A DNA stretch of 48,678 bases from Bacteroides sp. CAG:1060 (GTDB lineage: Bacteria; Bacteroidota; Bacteroidia; Bacteroidales; UBA932). The stretch covers positions 12,195 through 60,872 of the forward strand of contig HF986335.1 in assembly GCA_000432655.1 (NCBI GenBank), given 5' to 3'. This document shows, one piece after another, positions 7,276 to 14,725 of this stretch. Position numbers and translations under genes: made by a program. The notes beneath the pieces are model-generated. The model searched no databases. It was given only the letters and a program-made list of their open reading frames with translations, and was not told the origin of the DNA. Numbering within the stretch: position 1 is the stretch's first letter; each line of letters opens with the position of its first letter.

Positions 7276-8573
7276 ATTGAGAAATTGTGATAGTGCGGGC
7301 CGAATCTTTCGAACGCCTGCCTGTCGAGCATTTCCCTGTCGTCCGGATGGGCGATGCTGATCATCAGCTTGGCCCGTTCCTGAAGACTCTTTCCATAAAG
7401 GTCCACGGCTCCGTATTCCGTTACTATCCAGTGTGCATCCGCCCTAGGCGTAACAACTCCGGCACCAGGTTTGAGCTCGGATACAATTTTGTTGGCGCCC
7501 TTGTTGGTGCGTGATGCAAATGCGGTGATGCTCTTTCCATGTTCTGACATGGATGCACCCCTTACGAATTCCAGCTGGCCGCCGGTGCCGCTGAAAATAC
7601 GGGTTCCGATGGAGTCTGCACTGATTTGCCCCGTGAAATCCACTTCCGTGGCGGAGTTGATGGCTTTCATGTGAGGATTCTGTGCAATAACCCAAGGGTC
7701 GTTGGTATATTTGATGTCTCTCATCAGCACGTCAGGGTTGTTGTTGATAAACGAATATACGTCATGAGAGCCGAGGAGGAACGATGCTACCACCTTTCCC
7801 GTGTCAATCTTTTTGCACTTGCCGTTGATAACTCCTGATTTGATGAGCCGCATCAGACCGTCAGCGAACATCTCCGTGTGCAGACCGAGGTTCTTGTGGT
7901 CCTTGAGCTGTGCGGCCAGCGCGTTAGGAAGGGCTCCTATACCCATCTGTATGCAGTCTCCGTCTTCTACGAGTGCGGCGCAGTTCTTTCCAATCAGAAC
8001 TTCGGTCGGAGTAGGTTCCGCGAAGTTGGCCGTAACCAAAGGTGTATCGTCGCTTACGAGATAGTCGAACTTATCGAGGCTGACCAAATCGCCGAGAGCG
8101 TAAGGTACGTTAGGATTGACTACTCCGATTACCAATTCCGCATTTTCAATGGCGGCTACCGAGCAGTCTACGGATGTTCCCAGACTGACCATTCCGTTGG
8201 CGTCCGGAAGAGATACGTTGACAAGGGCTGCGCCCAGTTTGATGAATCCGCAGCGGTAGAGTTTCTGGCTCTCTCCGAGATGGACCGGAAGGTAGTCCGC
8301 ATAACCGGCATTGACGTTCTTGCGGACATTCGGGCCTACGAAGAAACCCTGCTCGAAGAAGATGCCTTCATATTGAGGTTCGCTATATGGAGCCGGGCCT
8401 TCGGTGTGGAAATGGTGGAAGTGCAGATCTGTGACATCTCCCGAATCGGCACGGCGGCATAAGGCCTGTATCAGACAGTGCGGTACACTTGCAACGCTGC
8501 TGAGATGAATGTGGCAGTGTGACGGTATGTGGCTGACCGCCTCATCTGCGGAAACGAATTTGCTCGTTTTCAT
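7272..8573 (-). CDS. Acetyl-CoA hydrolase/CoA-transferase (4-hydroxybutyrate CoA-transferase-like)
   Basis: The 433-residue protein is a full-length class I CoA-transferase of the Cat1/4-hydroxybutyrate CoA-transferase type. It has the catalytic glutamate E234 within GLHTEMFADGL, the oxyanion/CoA loop MGIGALPNA (residues 210-218) and GGQLEFVRGA in the C-terminal domain. Such enzymes move CoA between acetate and acyl groups such as succinate, butyrate, propionate or 4-hydroxybutyrate, usually in fermentative acid production. The exact acyl substrate cannot be told from sequence. It is a single-gene unit with its own promoter, divergent from mazG. Confidence 0.92.
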   Translation of the reverse strand: MKTSKFVSADEAVSHIPSHCHIHLSSVASVPHCLIQALCRRADSGDVTDLHFHHFHTEGPAPYSEPQYEGIFFEQGFFVGPNVRKNVNAGYADYLPVHLGESQKLYRCGFIKLGAALVNVSLPDANGMVSLGTSVDCSVAAIENAELVIGVVNPNVPYALGDLVSLDKFDYLVSDDTPLVTANFAEPTPTEVLIGKNCAALVEDGDCIQMGIGALPNALAAQLKDHKNLGLHTEMFADGLMRLIKSGVINGKCKKIDTGKVVASFLLGSHDVYSFINNNPDVLMRDIKYTNDPWVIAQNPHMKAINSATEVDFTGQISADSIGTRIFSGTGGQLEFVRGASMSEHGKSITAFASRTNKGANKIVSELKPGAGVVTPRADAHWIVTEYGAVDLYGKSLQERAKLMISIAHPDDREMLDRQAFERFGPHYHNFSI

Positions 8574-8587
8574 ATAAAATAAATTAT

Positions 8588-8595
8588 TAGATTTG
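8588..8595 (+). promoter_or_regulatory. Putative -7 element for mazG
   Basis: TAGATTTG fits TAnnTTTG, 26 bases before the mazG ATG. The nearest TTTG (8559-8562) is 25 bases upstream, longer than usual, so this is a weak call. Confidence 0.4.
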
Positions 8596-8601
8596 CAGTC
8601 G

Positions 8602-8633
8602 CAAAAATAGTAAATAAATCAATGCATACCAAA
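8602..8633 (-). promoter_or_regulatory. Promoter for the CoA-transferase gene, overlapping the mazG start
   Basis: On the minus strand TTTG (8630-8633), exactly 20 bases, then TATTTTTG (8602-8609): a full match to the Bacteroidota consensus. The -33 element lies inside mazG codons 3-4, so the divergent genes share sequence here. Confidence 0.65.
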
Positions 8634-9413
8634 GAAGAGAAACTCAATGCATTTTCGCGCCTGCTGGACGTGATGGACAGTCTCAGAGAACGGTGTCCGT
8701 GGAATGCTGCGCAGACTATGGATACCATAAGGCCGATGACCGAGGAGGAGGTATATGAACTCAGCGATGCCATTATCCGGAAGGACATGCCGGATGTGGC
8801 CAAAGAAATAGGAGATTTGCTGTATCACATGGTGTTCTATGCCCGAATAGCCCAGGAGTCGGGGGATTTTGACATTGCGGATTCTCTTGACAGAATTTGC
8901 GACAAGATGGTGTTCCGGCATCCGCATGTGTTCGGCCCTGCCTCCGAAAAGAAGCTGACAGCCAAGGATATAGCAGACAATTGGGAGCTTGTAAAGGCCA
9001 GGGAAAAGGATGGCAACAAAACCATCATGTCCGGGATTCCGGATGCAATGCCGGCCGTCCTCAAGGCTTTGTCCATGCAGGAGAAGGCGCGTGGCTGCGG
9101 GTTTGACTGGGAGAAGAAAGAGGATGTATGGGACAAGGTGTCTGAAGAGCTCGGAGAGGTTAGGGAAGCTTGCGAAGAAGGGAACCCGTCGCATCAGGAG
9201 GAGGAGTTCGGGGATTTGCTGTTCGCTGTCATCAATGCGGCCAGACTTTATGATGTGGACCCCGAAAAGGCATTGTCGTTGGCCTGTTCCAAGTTCCGCC
9301 GAAGGTTCGGCTATCTTGAAGAGAACACCATCAGGGCGGGACGAAGCCTTAAGGATATGACCCTTGCCGAGATGGATGCCATCTGGGATGAGGGTAAGGC
9401 CCGCGGATTGTAG
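8622..9413 (+). CDS. mazG: Nucleoside triphosphate pyrophosphohydrolase
   Basis: This 263-residue protein has the length of E. coli MazG and two tandem MazG domains. The first contains RCPWNAAQTMDTIRPMTEEE and EEVYELSDAI (metal-binding EExxE and downstream Asp/Glu residues). The second contains EELGEVREACEEG and EEFGDLLFAVINAARL. MazG hydrolyses NTPs and dNTPs to NMP and pyrophosphate, cleaning non-canonical nucleotides, and in E. coli also affects (p)ppGpp levels. It lies 60 bases upstream of prfA, which has its own promoter. Confidence 0.95.
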   Translation: MHTKEEKLNAFSRLLDVMDSLRERCPWNAAQTMDTIRPMTEEEVYELSDAIIRKDMPDVAKEIGDLLYHMVFYARIAQESGDFDIADSLDRICDKMVFRHPHVFGPASEKKLTAKDIADNWELVKAREKDGNKTIMSGIPDAMPAVLKALSMQEKARGCGFDWEKKEDVWDKVSEELGEVREACEEGNPSHQEEEFGDLLFAVINAARLYDVDPEKALSLACSKFRRRFGYLEENTIRAGRSLKDMTLAEMDAIWDEGKARGL

Positions 9414-9416
9414 CCG

Positions 9417-9448
9417 TTTGGGTAAGTGTGCGGAATTTATTAACTTTG
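9417..9448 (+). promoter_or_regulatory. Promoter for prfA
   Basis: TTTG (9417-9420), 20 bases, then TAACTTTG (9441-9448): a perfect Bacteroidota-type promoter, 25 bases ahead of the prfA ATG. Confidence 0.75.
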
Positions 9449-9473
9449 TAAGTTATTATCGGAAATCAATTAT

Positions 9474-10562
9474 ATGGCGGATACAAAACTTTTGGATAAG
9501 GTACTGTCCCTTCAGGGGAAATTCCAGTCGCTTCAGGATCAGCTTTCAAGTCCTGAAGTTATGGCGGATATGAAGAAATATGTTCAGCTCAACAAGGATT
9601 ATAAGGAGCTTGAACCGATTATCGCTGCCGGCAAGGAGTATGAGAAGATGCTTGGCGATCTTGCTGCGGCCAAGGATATTCTTGTCAATGAGAAAGACGA
9701 CGAACTTCGTGAGATGGCAAGGGAAGAAGTATCCGAGATAGAGCCTAAGATTCCGCAGATGGAGCAGAATATCAAGCTGCTTCTTATTCCGGCGGATCCT
9801 GATGACGGAAAGAATGCCATTGTGGAGATAAGAGGCGGTACCGGAGGTGATGAGGCTGCCATTTTTGCGGGAGATCTTTTCAGAATGTACCAGCATTTCG
9901 CCGAGTCCAAGGGCTGGAAGCTCGAAGTGACGGACCAGACGCCGGGTACTTCCGGAGGATTCAAGCAGGTTGTGTTCAAGCTTTCCGGATCAGACGGGGT
10001 ATATGGTACCATGAAATATGAGTCGGGGGTGCATCGCGTACAGAGGGTGCCTCATACCGAGACCCAGGGACGTATCCAGACCTCGGCAGCGTCGGTTGCC
10101 GTGTTCCCGGAAGCGGGAGAGTTTGACGTTGACCTCAGCTGGGATGATATCCGTCTGGACCTTTTCTGCTCTTCCGGTCCGGGAGGTCAGGGTGTCAACA
10201 CCACATATTCCGCCGTGCGTTTGACCCATATCCCGTCCGGACTTGTGGTTCAATGTCAGGAGGAGCGTTCACAGCTCAAGAACAAGGACCGTGCCTTCGA
10301 GGAACTGCGTACCAGACTTTATAATCTTGAGCATCAGAAATATCTCGACGGTATTGCGGCCAAGCGTAAGACCATGGTTTCCACCGGAGACCGTTCTGCC
10401 AAAATCCGCACTTACAACTACCCGCAGGGGCGTGTTACGGACCACCGCATCAACTGGTCCATGTACAACCTGCCTGTCTTCATGGACGGAGATATTCAGG
10501 AATGCATCGACCAGCTCCAGATAGCCGAGAATGCCGAGCGTCTGAAGGAGGCCGGAGAATAA
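9474..10562 (+). CDS. prfA: Peptide chain release factor 1
   Basis: The 362-residue protein carries the GGQ motif (residues 237-239 in [10 protein letters not shown]) that triggers peptidyl-tRNA hydrolysis. It also has the stop-codon recognition tripeptide PxT as P193-H194-T195 ([10 protein letters not shown]), which marks RF1 (UAA/UAG) and not RF2 (SPF). It acts on the ribosomal A site. It is transcribed from the promoter directly upstream and converges on fabF, with 20 bases between stops. Confidence 0.97.
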   Translation: MADTKLLDKVLSLQGKFQSLQDQLSSPEVMADMKKYVQLNKDYKELEPIIAAGKEYEKMLGDLAAAKDILVNEKDDELREMAREEVSEIEPKIPQMEQNIKLLLIPADPDDGKNAIVEIRGGTGGDEAAIFAGDLFRMYQHFAESKGWKLEVTDQTPGTSGGFKQVVFKLSGSDGVYGTMKYESGVHRVQRVPHTETQGRIQTSAASVAVFPEAGEFDVDLSWDDIRLDLFCSSGPGGQGVNTTYSAVRLTHIPSGLVVQCQEERSQLKNKDRAFEELRTRLYNLEHQKYLDGIAAKRKTMVSTGDRSAKIRTYNYPQGRVTDHRINWSMYNLPVFMDGDIQECIDQLQIAENAERLKEAGE

Positions 10563-10582
10563 TATCCGATTGTTATAGGTGA

Positions 10583-11833
10583 CTATGCCTTCGCTTTTCT
10601 GAAAGCGATGCAGGCATTGTGTCCTCCGAATCCGAATGAGTCGCTGAGCCCGAGGGTGACATCACTGCGGACCGCCTTGTTCGGAGTGTAGTCAAGGTCG
10701 CATTGAGGATCCTGATGGTTGAGGTTGATGGTCGGAGGAATGATTCCGTTTTCAAGGGCCAGGACTGTAGCTATCGCTTCCGCCGCACCGGTTGCGCCGA
10801 ACATGTGTCCGTGCATTGACTTGGTGCTGCTTATATGGCATTTGTAGGCAAAATCTCCGAAAGCGAGCTTGTATGCAGCTGTCTCCGTGACATCGTTGAG
10901 TTGGGTGCCTGTCCCGTGTGCATTGATGTAGACATTGTCCTTGCTGCTGTCGAATCCTGCTTCCCTCAAAGCTTCTGATATGCACTCCGCCTGTGTTGTG
11001 GCATCAGGCCTTGGTGCCGTGGCATGGTAGGCGTCGCATGTGCTGCCGTATCCGACCAATTCTGCGTAAATGTGTGCACCTCTCGCTTTTGCGTGTTCCA
11101 TCTCTTCGAGGATGAGGATGGCGGCTCCGTCAGCCATTACGAAACCGGCTCTGTCCGCGCTGAAAGGCAGGCTGGCATATTGGGGATCGAGTGTCTTGGT
11201 GAGAGCTCTTGCGTTGGCGAATCCTGCCAGTCCTATAGGGATGGTGCAGTGGTCGGTGCCTCCTGCGATGACAGCATCCGCGTATCCGTGCCTGATGGTT
11301 CTATATGCTTCTCCGAGGGAATGTGTGGCAGTGGCGCAGGCTGTAACTATGTCTAGGCAGGAGCCTTTAGCGCCGTGCTTGATGGCTATTTGTCCGCCTG
11401 CGATGTCACCGATCATCGTCGGGATGAAACTCGGCGATATCCACTGTCCGGAAGGGTCTTCCTTGAATTTGTCAAGCTCCCTCTGAATGGTCTGGAATCC
11501 TCCGATTCCCGAGCCTACATAAGTGCATAGCCTGAACGGGTCAATGTTCTTCCCGGACTCCAGTCCCGAGTCTTGCATCGCCTGCCAAGCGGCGGCCATG
11601 CCGAATATGGTGAAAGGATCCTGCTTGCGTATGAACGGCTTGTCCATGCCGTAGTCTTCGGGATTGAAATCCCTTATTTTTCCGCCGATTGTTACGGGGA
11701 GGTTGTCTGTGGGGAACTCAGTTATGCGGTCAATTCCGCATACGCCGTTGAACAGATTGTTCTTGAATGTCGTAATGTCGTTTCCTATGCACGAAATGAT
11801 ACCCATTCCGGTGACTGCAACTTTTTTCACCAT
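10583..11833 (-). CDS. fabF: 3-oxoacyl-[acyl-carrier-protein] synthase II type
   Basis: The 416-residue protein is a full-length KAS II. Its catalytic Cys166 sits in VTACATATH and His306 in NAHGTGTQLND, with Lys338 and His343 in STKSMHGHMFGATGA. It condenses malonyl-ACP with acyl-ACP in fatty acid elongation. There is no acpP or other fab gene beside it, so this is either an isolated fabF copy or a paralogue used in another acyl pathway; the main fabF is often next to acpP. It has its own -7 element upstream. Confidence 0.9.
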   Translation of the reverse strand: MVKKVAVTGMGIISCIGNDITTFKNNLFNGVCGIDRITEFPTDNLPVTIGGKIRDFNPEDYGMDKPFIRKQDPFTIFGMAAAWQAMQDSGLESGKNIDPFRLCTYVGSGIGGFQTIQRELDKFKEDPSGQWISPSFIPTMIGDIAGGQIAIKHGAKGSCLDIVTACATATHSLGEAYRTIRHGYADAVIAGGTDHCTIPIGLAGFANARALTKTLDPQYASLPFSADRAGFVMADGAAILILEEMEHAKARGAHIYAELVGYGSTCDAYHATAPRPDATTQAECISEALREAGFDSSKDNVYINAHGTGTQLNDVTETAAYKLAFGDFAYKCHISSTKSMHGHMFGATGAAEAIATVLALENGIIPPTINLNHQDPQCDLDYTPNKAVRSDVTLGLSDSFGFGGHNACIAFRKAKA

Positions 11834-11855
11834 ATCAATTATCCTTTATTGGTCC

Positions 11856-11863
11856 CAAAGGTA
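11856..11863 (-). promoter_or_regulatory. Putative -7 element for fabF
   Basis: On the minus strand TACCTTTG fits TAnnTTTG, 22 bases before the fabF ATG. No clear -33 element is seen. Confidence 0.45.
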
Positions 11864-11875
11864 CTAAAATTTTCC

Positions 11876-11883
11876 TATATTTG
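11876..11883 (+). promoter_or_regulatory. Putative -7 element for the LytTR gene
   Basis: TATATTTG fits TAnnTTTG, 23 bases before the ATG at 11907. A TTG (11849-11851) lies 24 bases upstream, slightly too far. Confidence 0.45.
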
Positions 11884-11906
11884 TAGATAATTGGCTTTTA
11901 TGCGCA

Positions 11907-12788
11907 ATGGGAGCTTTTAGAGAGAATATTCCTAAATATCTTTTAAACAAGCATCAGTTGATATGGACCGTGACGTTCTCGGCCCTGTTCTTCATAGTGG
12001 CCATACTGCTCATCTTCCCTTTTGACAATCACATGTGGTTCGGGCTTCGGAACAGAAGCGTTTTCGTATCCACCATCCTTTTTATTTCCACTTCTCTGCT
12101 GTTTGTAATCCTCAGCAGGACCATTATGTATCAGTACGGGAAAAGACACGGACTGGCGCTATCCTGGTATATAGTCTGGAACGTGTCCGAGCTTATGCTG
12201 CTCGCCGGATACTATTGGGCGTTTACGATAGTTACCGAGAAGTTCGGAGTGATAGACCCGATATCCATCAGCAGTACGGCTATTTTTCTGAGGGCATTCG
12301 TTTTCCTTGTCATGGGGTTGGGTGTTCCGTATCTGATAGCGTCGCTGTATCTCGCCCTTGTGGACAAGAACAATACCATCCGGCTCATGAATTATTCCAA
12401 TGTGGTCAGCGATACTCCGGTCAAGCCGTATGAAGAGCAGCGTATCACCCTGTTTGACAGCAACGGAGTTCTGAAGTTCTCCGTGGATGCCGACAACCTC
12501 TACTACATTGAGTCGGATGACAACTACATCAAGGTATGGTACACTGATTGTGACGGAACCGTCAAGCAGTATATGCTGCGGTGCTCGCTGAAGACGGTTG
12601 AAGACAGCTTCGCCGGCAGCATGCTTGTCAGGTGTCATCGTAAGTTTATCGTCAATATAAGCAAGGTGCGTATCCTAAGGGCTGGCAAAGACGGGTATAA
12701 GATAAATATCGGACTGGACAATGTGGACCTGATTCCGATTTCAAAGACATACGAGCAGAACGTGCTCGCAAGATTCAATTCAAGATAA
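11907..12788 (+). CDS. Membrane-anchored LytTR-type transcriptional regulator
   Basis: The 293-residue protein has four predicted membrane helices in its first about 155 residues. A cytoplasmic LytTR DNA-binding domain follows at about 185-293: LYYIESDDNYIKVWY, the central RCSLKTVEDSF, and VRCHRKFIVNISKVRIL are all typical. There is no receiver or kinase domain, so the membrane part presumably senses the signal directly or binds a partner. The next gene (DUF4293) begins 5 bases after the stop, so the two membrane proteins are co-transcribed with a nucleoside phosphorylase gene. Target genes are unknown. Confidence 0.88.
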   Translation: MGAFRENIPKYLLNKHQLIWTVTFSALFFIVAILLIFPFDNHMWFGLRNRSVFVSTILFISTSLLFVILSRTIMYQYGKRHGLALSWYIVWNVSELMLLAGYYWAFTIVTEKFGVIDPISISSTAIFLRAFVFLVMGLGVPYLIASLYLALVDKNNTIRLMNYSNVVSDTPVKPYEEQRITLFDSNGVLKFSVDADNLYYIESDDNYIKVWYTDCDGTVKQYMLRCSLKTVEDSFAGSMLVRCHRKFIVNISKVRILRAGKDGYKINIGLDNVDLIPISKTYEQNVLARFNSR

Positions 12789-12793
12789 ATATT

Positions 12794-13219
12794 ATGTGGC
12801 AAAGACTTCAGACATTATTTCTTTTTATATCAACTGTCCTTGTCGGACTGCTTTTTTTCTGCGGCAAGGCCGAGTTGATTGGCATTTCGGAGCCTGAGAT
12901 TATCAAGTTCACGGCATATTATCCTTATACGATTATGCTGGTGCTGATTACTCTGCTCAACATATTGGCGCTTACCAGCTATAAGTTCCGGATATTCCAG
13001 ATGCGTACGGCCGTGCTGTCGGCGATATTGACTCTGGCCCTTCAGATATGGCTGGCTGTCGATTACTTCTCCTCTGCCGAGGATGTCAAGTTCTTCCTGA
13101 CGGCGCTTTTCCCGGCGGCTTCCGTGATACTTGATCTGCTTGCCGCCAGAAATATTTTTGCTGACGAACTTATGGTTCGCAGTTCCTCAAGACTTCGTTC
13201 AACCAAAAAACACAAATAA
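12794..13219 (+). CDS. DUF4293 family membrane protein
   Basis: This 141-residue protein has four predicted membrane helices, starts MWQRLQTLFLFISTVL, and ends with a basic tail (SSSRLRSTKKHK). These are features of the DUF4293 family of Bacteroidota, whose function is not known. It lies between the LytTR regulator and the nucleoside phosphorylase gene, sharing one base with the latter (TAATG). Confidence 0.85.
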   Translation: MWQRLQTLFLFISTVLVGLLFFCGKAELIGISEPEIIKFTAYYPYTIMLVLITLLNILALTSYKFRIFQMRTAVLSAILTLALQIWLAVDYFSSAEDVKFFLTALFPAASVILDLLAARNIFADELMVRSSSRLRSTKKHK

Positions 13220-14088
13220 TGAGAATCCCAGAATCAGAACTGATAATCAATTCGGACGGTTCCGTATTTCACATACATATCCGTCCTGACCAACTTGCCG
13301 ACAAAGTGATTCTTGTCGGGGACCCTGGAAGAGTGGAAATGTTCAGACCTCTTCTTGAGAAGGTGGAATGTGAAGGTGCTTCACGCGAATTCGTGTGGAT
13401 GACAGGCCGGTACAACTCCGAGAGAGTGACCGTGCTGTCCACCGGTATAGGTACAGACAATATCGACATTGTGATGACCGAGCTTGACGCTCTTGCCAAT
13501 GTGGACTTCACTACGCGTGAAGTCAAGCCGGAGCATCGCACGCTTGATATTTTGCGTATAGGCACATGCGGTGCCATTCAGCCGGAAATCCCTCTCGGAG
13601 CCTTCATTTTCTCGCATATTTCCGTGGGATGCGACGGACTGCTCAACTGGTATGACAATCGTGACCGGATAGCCCTTCTTGATTTTGAAGAGGCTTTCAA
13701 AAAGCATGTACACTGGGACAAGCATCTGCCGGATCCTTATTTCGTGAGAGCTTCTGACAAGCTTATTGCCAAGTTTGCGGACTGCACTGTAAAGGGAATG
13801 ACAATTTCTGCTTCCGGTTTCTACGGGCCGCAGGGCAGAGTCGTGCGTCAGGGACTTGCCATGCCTAATATGCTCGAGGATTTCGAGACATTCGAGTTCG
13901 ACGGATATAAGATTACCAACTTTGAAATGGAGGGTTCCGCCCTTGCCGGAATGTCGGCCAAGCTGGGGCACAACGCCGGCACTGTGTGCTGCGCCATCGC
14001 TCACCGTTATCTCAAGGATGCCAATACGGACTATAAGCCTCGCGTGAAGGAGCTTGTGGTTCTTGCTCTTGACAGACTTACAAGGTAA
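13219..14088 (+). CDS. Nucleoside phosphorylase (uridine phosphorylase-like)
   Basis: The 289-residue protein has the PNP/UDP phosphorylase family signatures: a phosphate-binding loop VGDPGRVEMF (about residues 32-41), STGIGTDNIDIVMTELDAL (about 74-92), RIGTCGAIQ, and the purine/pyrimidine-ribose motif NFEMEGSALAGM near residue 235. It would split uridine or a related nucleoside with phosphate into base and ribose-1-phosphate for salvage. Base specificity cannot be settled by eye. It is translationally coupled to DUF4293, and its stop directly abuts the stop of the opposite-strand Clp N-domain gene. Confidence 0.9.
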   Translation: MRIPESELIINSDGSVFHIHIRPDQLADKVILVGDPGRVEMFRPLLEKVECEGASREFVWMTGRYNSERVTVLSTGIGTDNIDIVMTELDALANVDFTTREVKPEHRTLDILRIGTCGAIQPEIPLGAFIFSHISVGCDGLLNWYDNRDRIALLDFEEAFKKHVHWDKHLPDPYFVRASDKLIAKFADCTVKGMTISASGFYGPQGRVVRQGLAMPNMLEDFETFEFDGYKITNFEMEGSALAGMSAKLGHNAGTVCCAIAHRYLKDANTDYKPRVKELVVLALDRLTR

Positions 14089-14637
14089 TCAACTGGTATA
14101 AGTTATATTCTTACTTTCGGGGTTTATCAATTCGACAAGTTTGTCGGTGATGGCTCCGAAAGTTTTTTTTGTTTCACTCTCGGAGTCGGTTCTCCGGAGT
14201 GCTCCCATGGTCGAGAAACGGTCGCGAAGCGAGTTGTAAGTTACGCCATAGGATTTCAAAAGATCGGAACCCGCACTGCCGCTTGTGCGGCAGACGGCAA
14301 GCATGATATGGGAGGGGAAGACGGCATCGCTATGGGATTTGAGCGATTCGTATCCTGCCATTTCCAAAATGCCGGCGGCTGCTTTGCTTGGGTGTATGCT
14401 GCTGAATTTTTCGAATGGGATGGCCTTGTCTTTGAAAACGGCGTGGTCGATGTCGGCTTTCATCCGGTCGAGATCGATGCCGAGTTCCTGCAGGGCAGCG
14501 CAGACATCGTTGTTACGGTAGCGCAGAAGAGCGAGCAGGATGTGGTCTGCGCCTACGGTGATATGACCGGTGCGCATCGCTTCTTCTTTTGCGTATATGA
14601 GAATACGCTGAGCATTCTGTGAGTACTTGATATCCAT
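14089..14637 (-). CDS. Stand-alone Clp N-terminal domain protein
   Basis: The open frame extends to 14778, but the ATG at 14637 (MDIKYSQNAQRIL) is the likely start: the extra sequence is low-complexity, hydrophobic and overlaps gyrA. The 182-residue product holds two Clp_N repeats (ARE..RTGHITVGADHILLAL-type helices at about 10-75, and SHIMLAVCRTSGSAGSDLL at about 100-130), as in the N-domain of ClpC/ClpB. It lacks any AAA+ ATPase domain. Such isolated N-domains may act as adaptors or decoys for Clp machinery; that role is inference. Confidence 0.85.
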   Translation of the reverse strand: MDIKYSQNAQRILIYAKEEAMRTGHITVGADHILLALLRYRNNDVCAALQELGIDLDRMKADIDHAVFKDKAIPFEKFSSIHPSKAAAGILEMAGYESLKSHSDAVFPSHIMLAVCRTSGSAGSDLLKSYGVTYNSLRDRFSTMGALRRTDSESETKKTFGAITDKLVELINPESKNITYTS

Positions 14638-14684
14638 AAACCCAAATTCGGAGTAAAAATAGCAAAAATCTCGGATTTTTATCG

Positions 14685-14692
14685 TAAATTTG
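14685..14692 (+). promoter_or_regulatory. Putative -7 element for gyrA
   Basis: TAAATTTG fits TAnnTTTG, 33 bases before the gyrA ATG. A near match, CATATTTG, follows at 14693-14700. No clear -33 element is seen for either. Confidence 0.4.
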
Positions 14693-14725
14693 CATATTTG
14701 CAACTTATAGTGTTTGAAAGATAAT

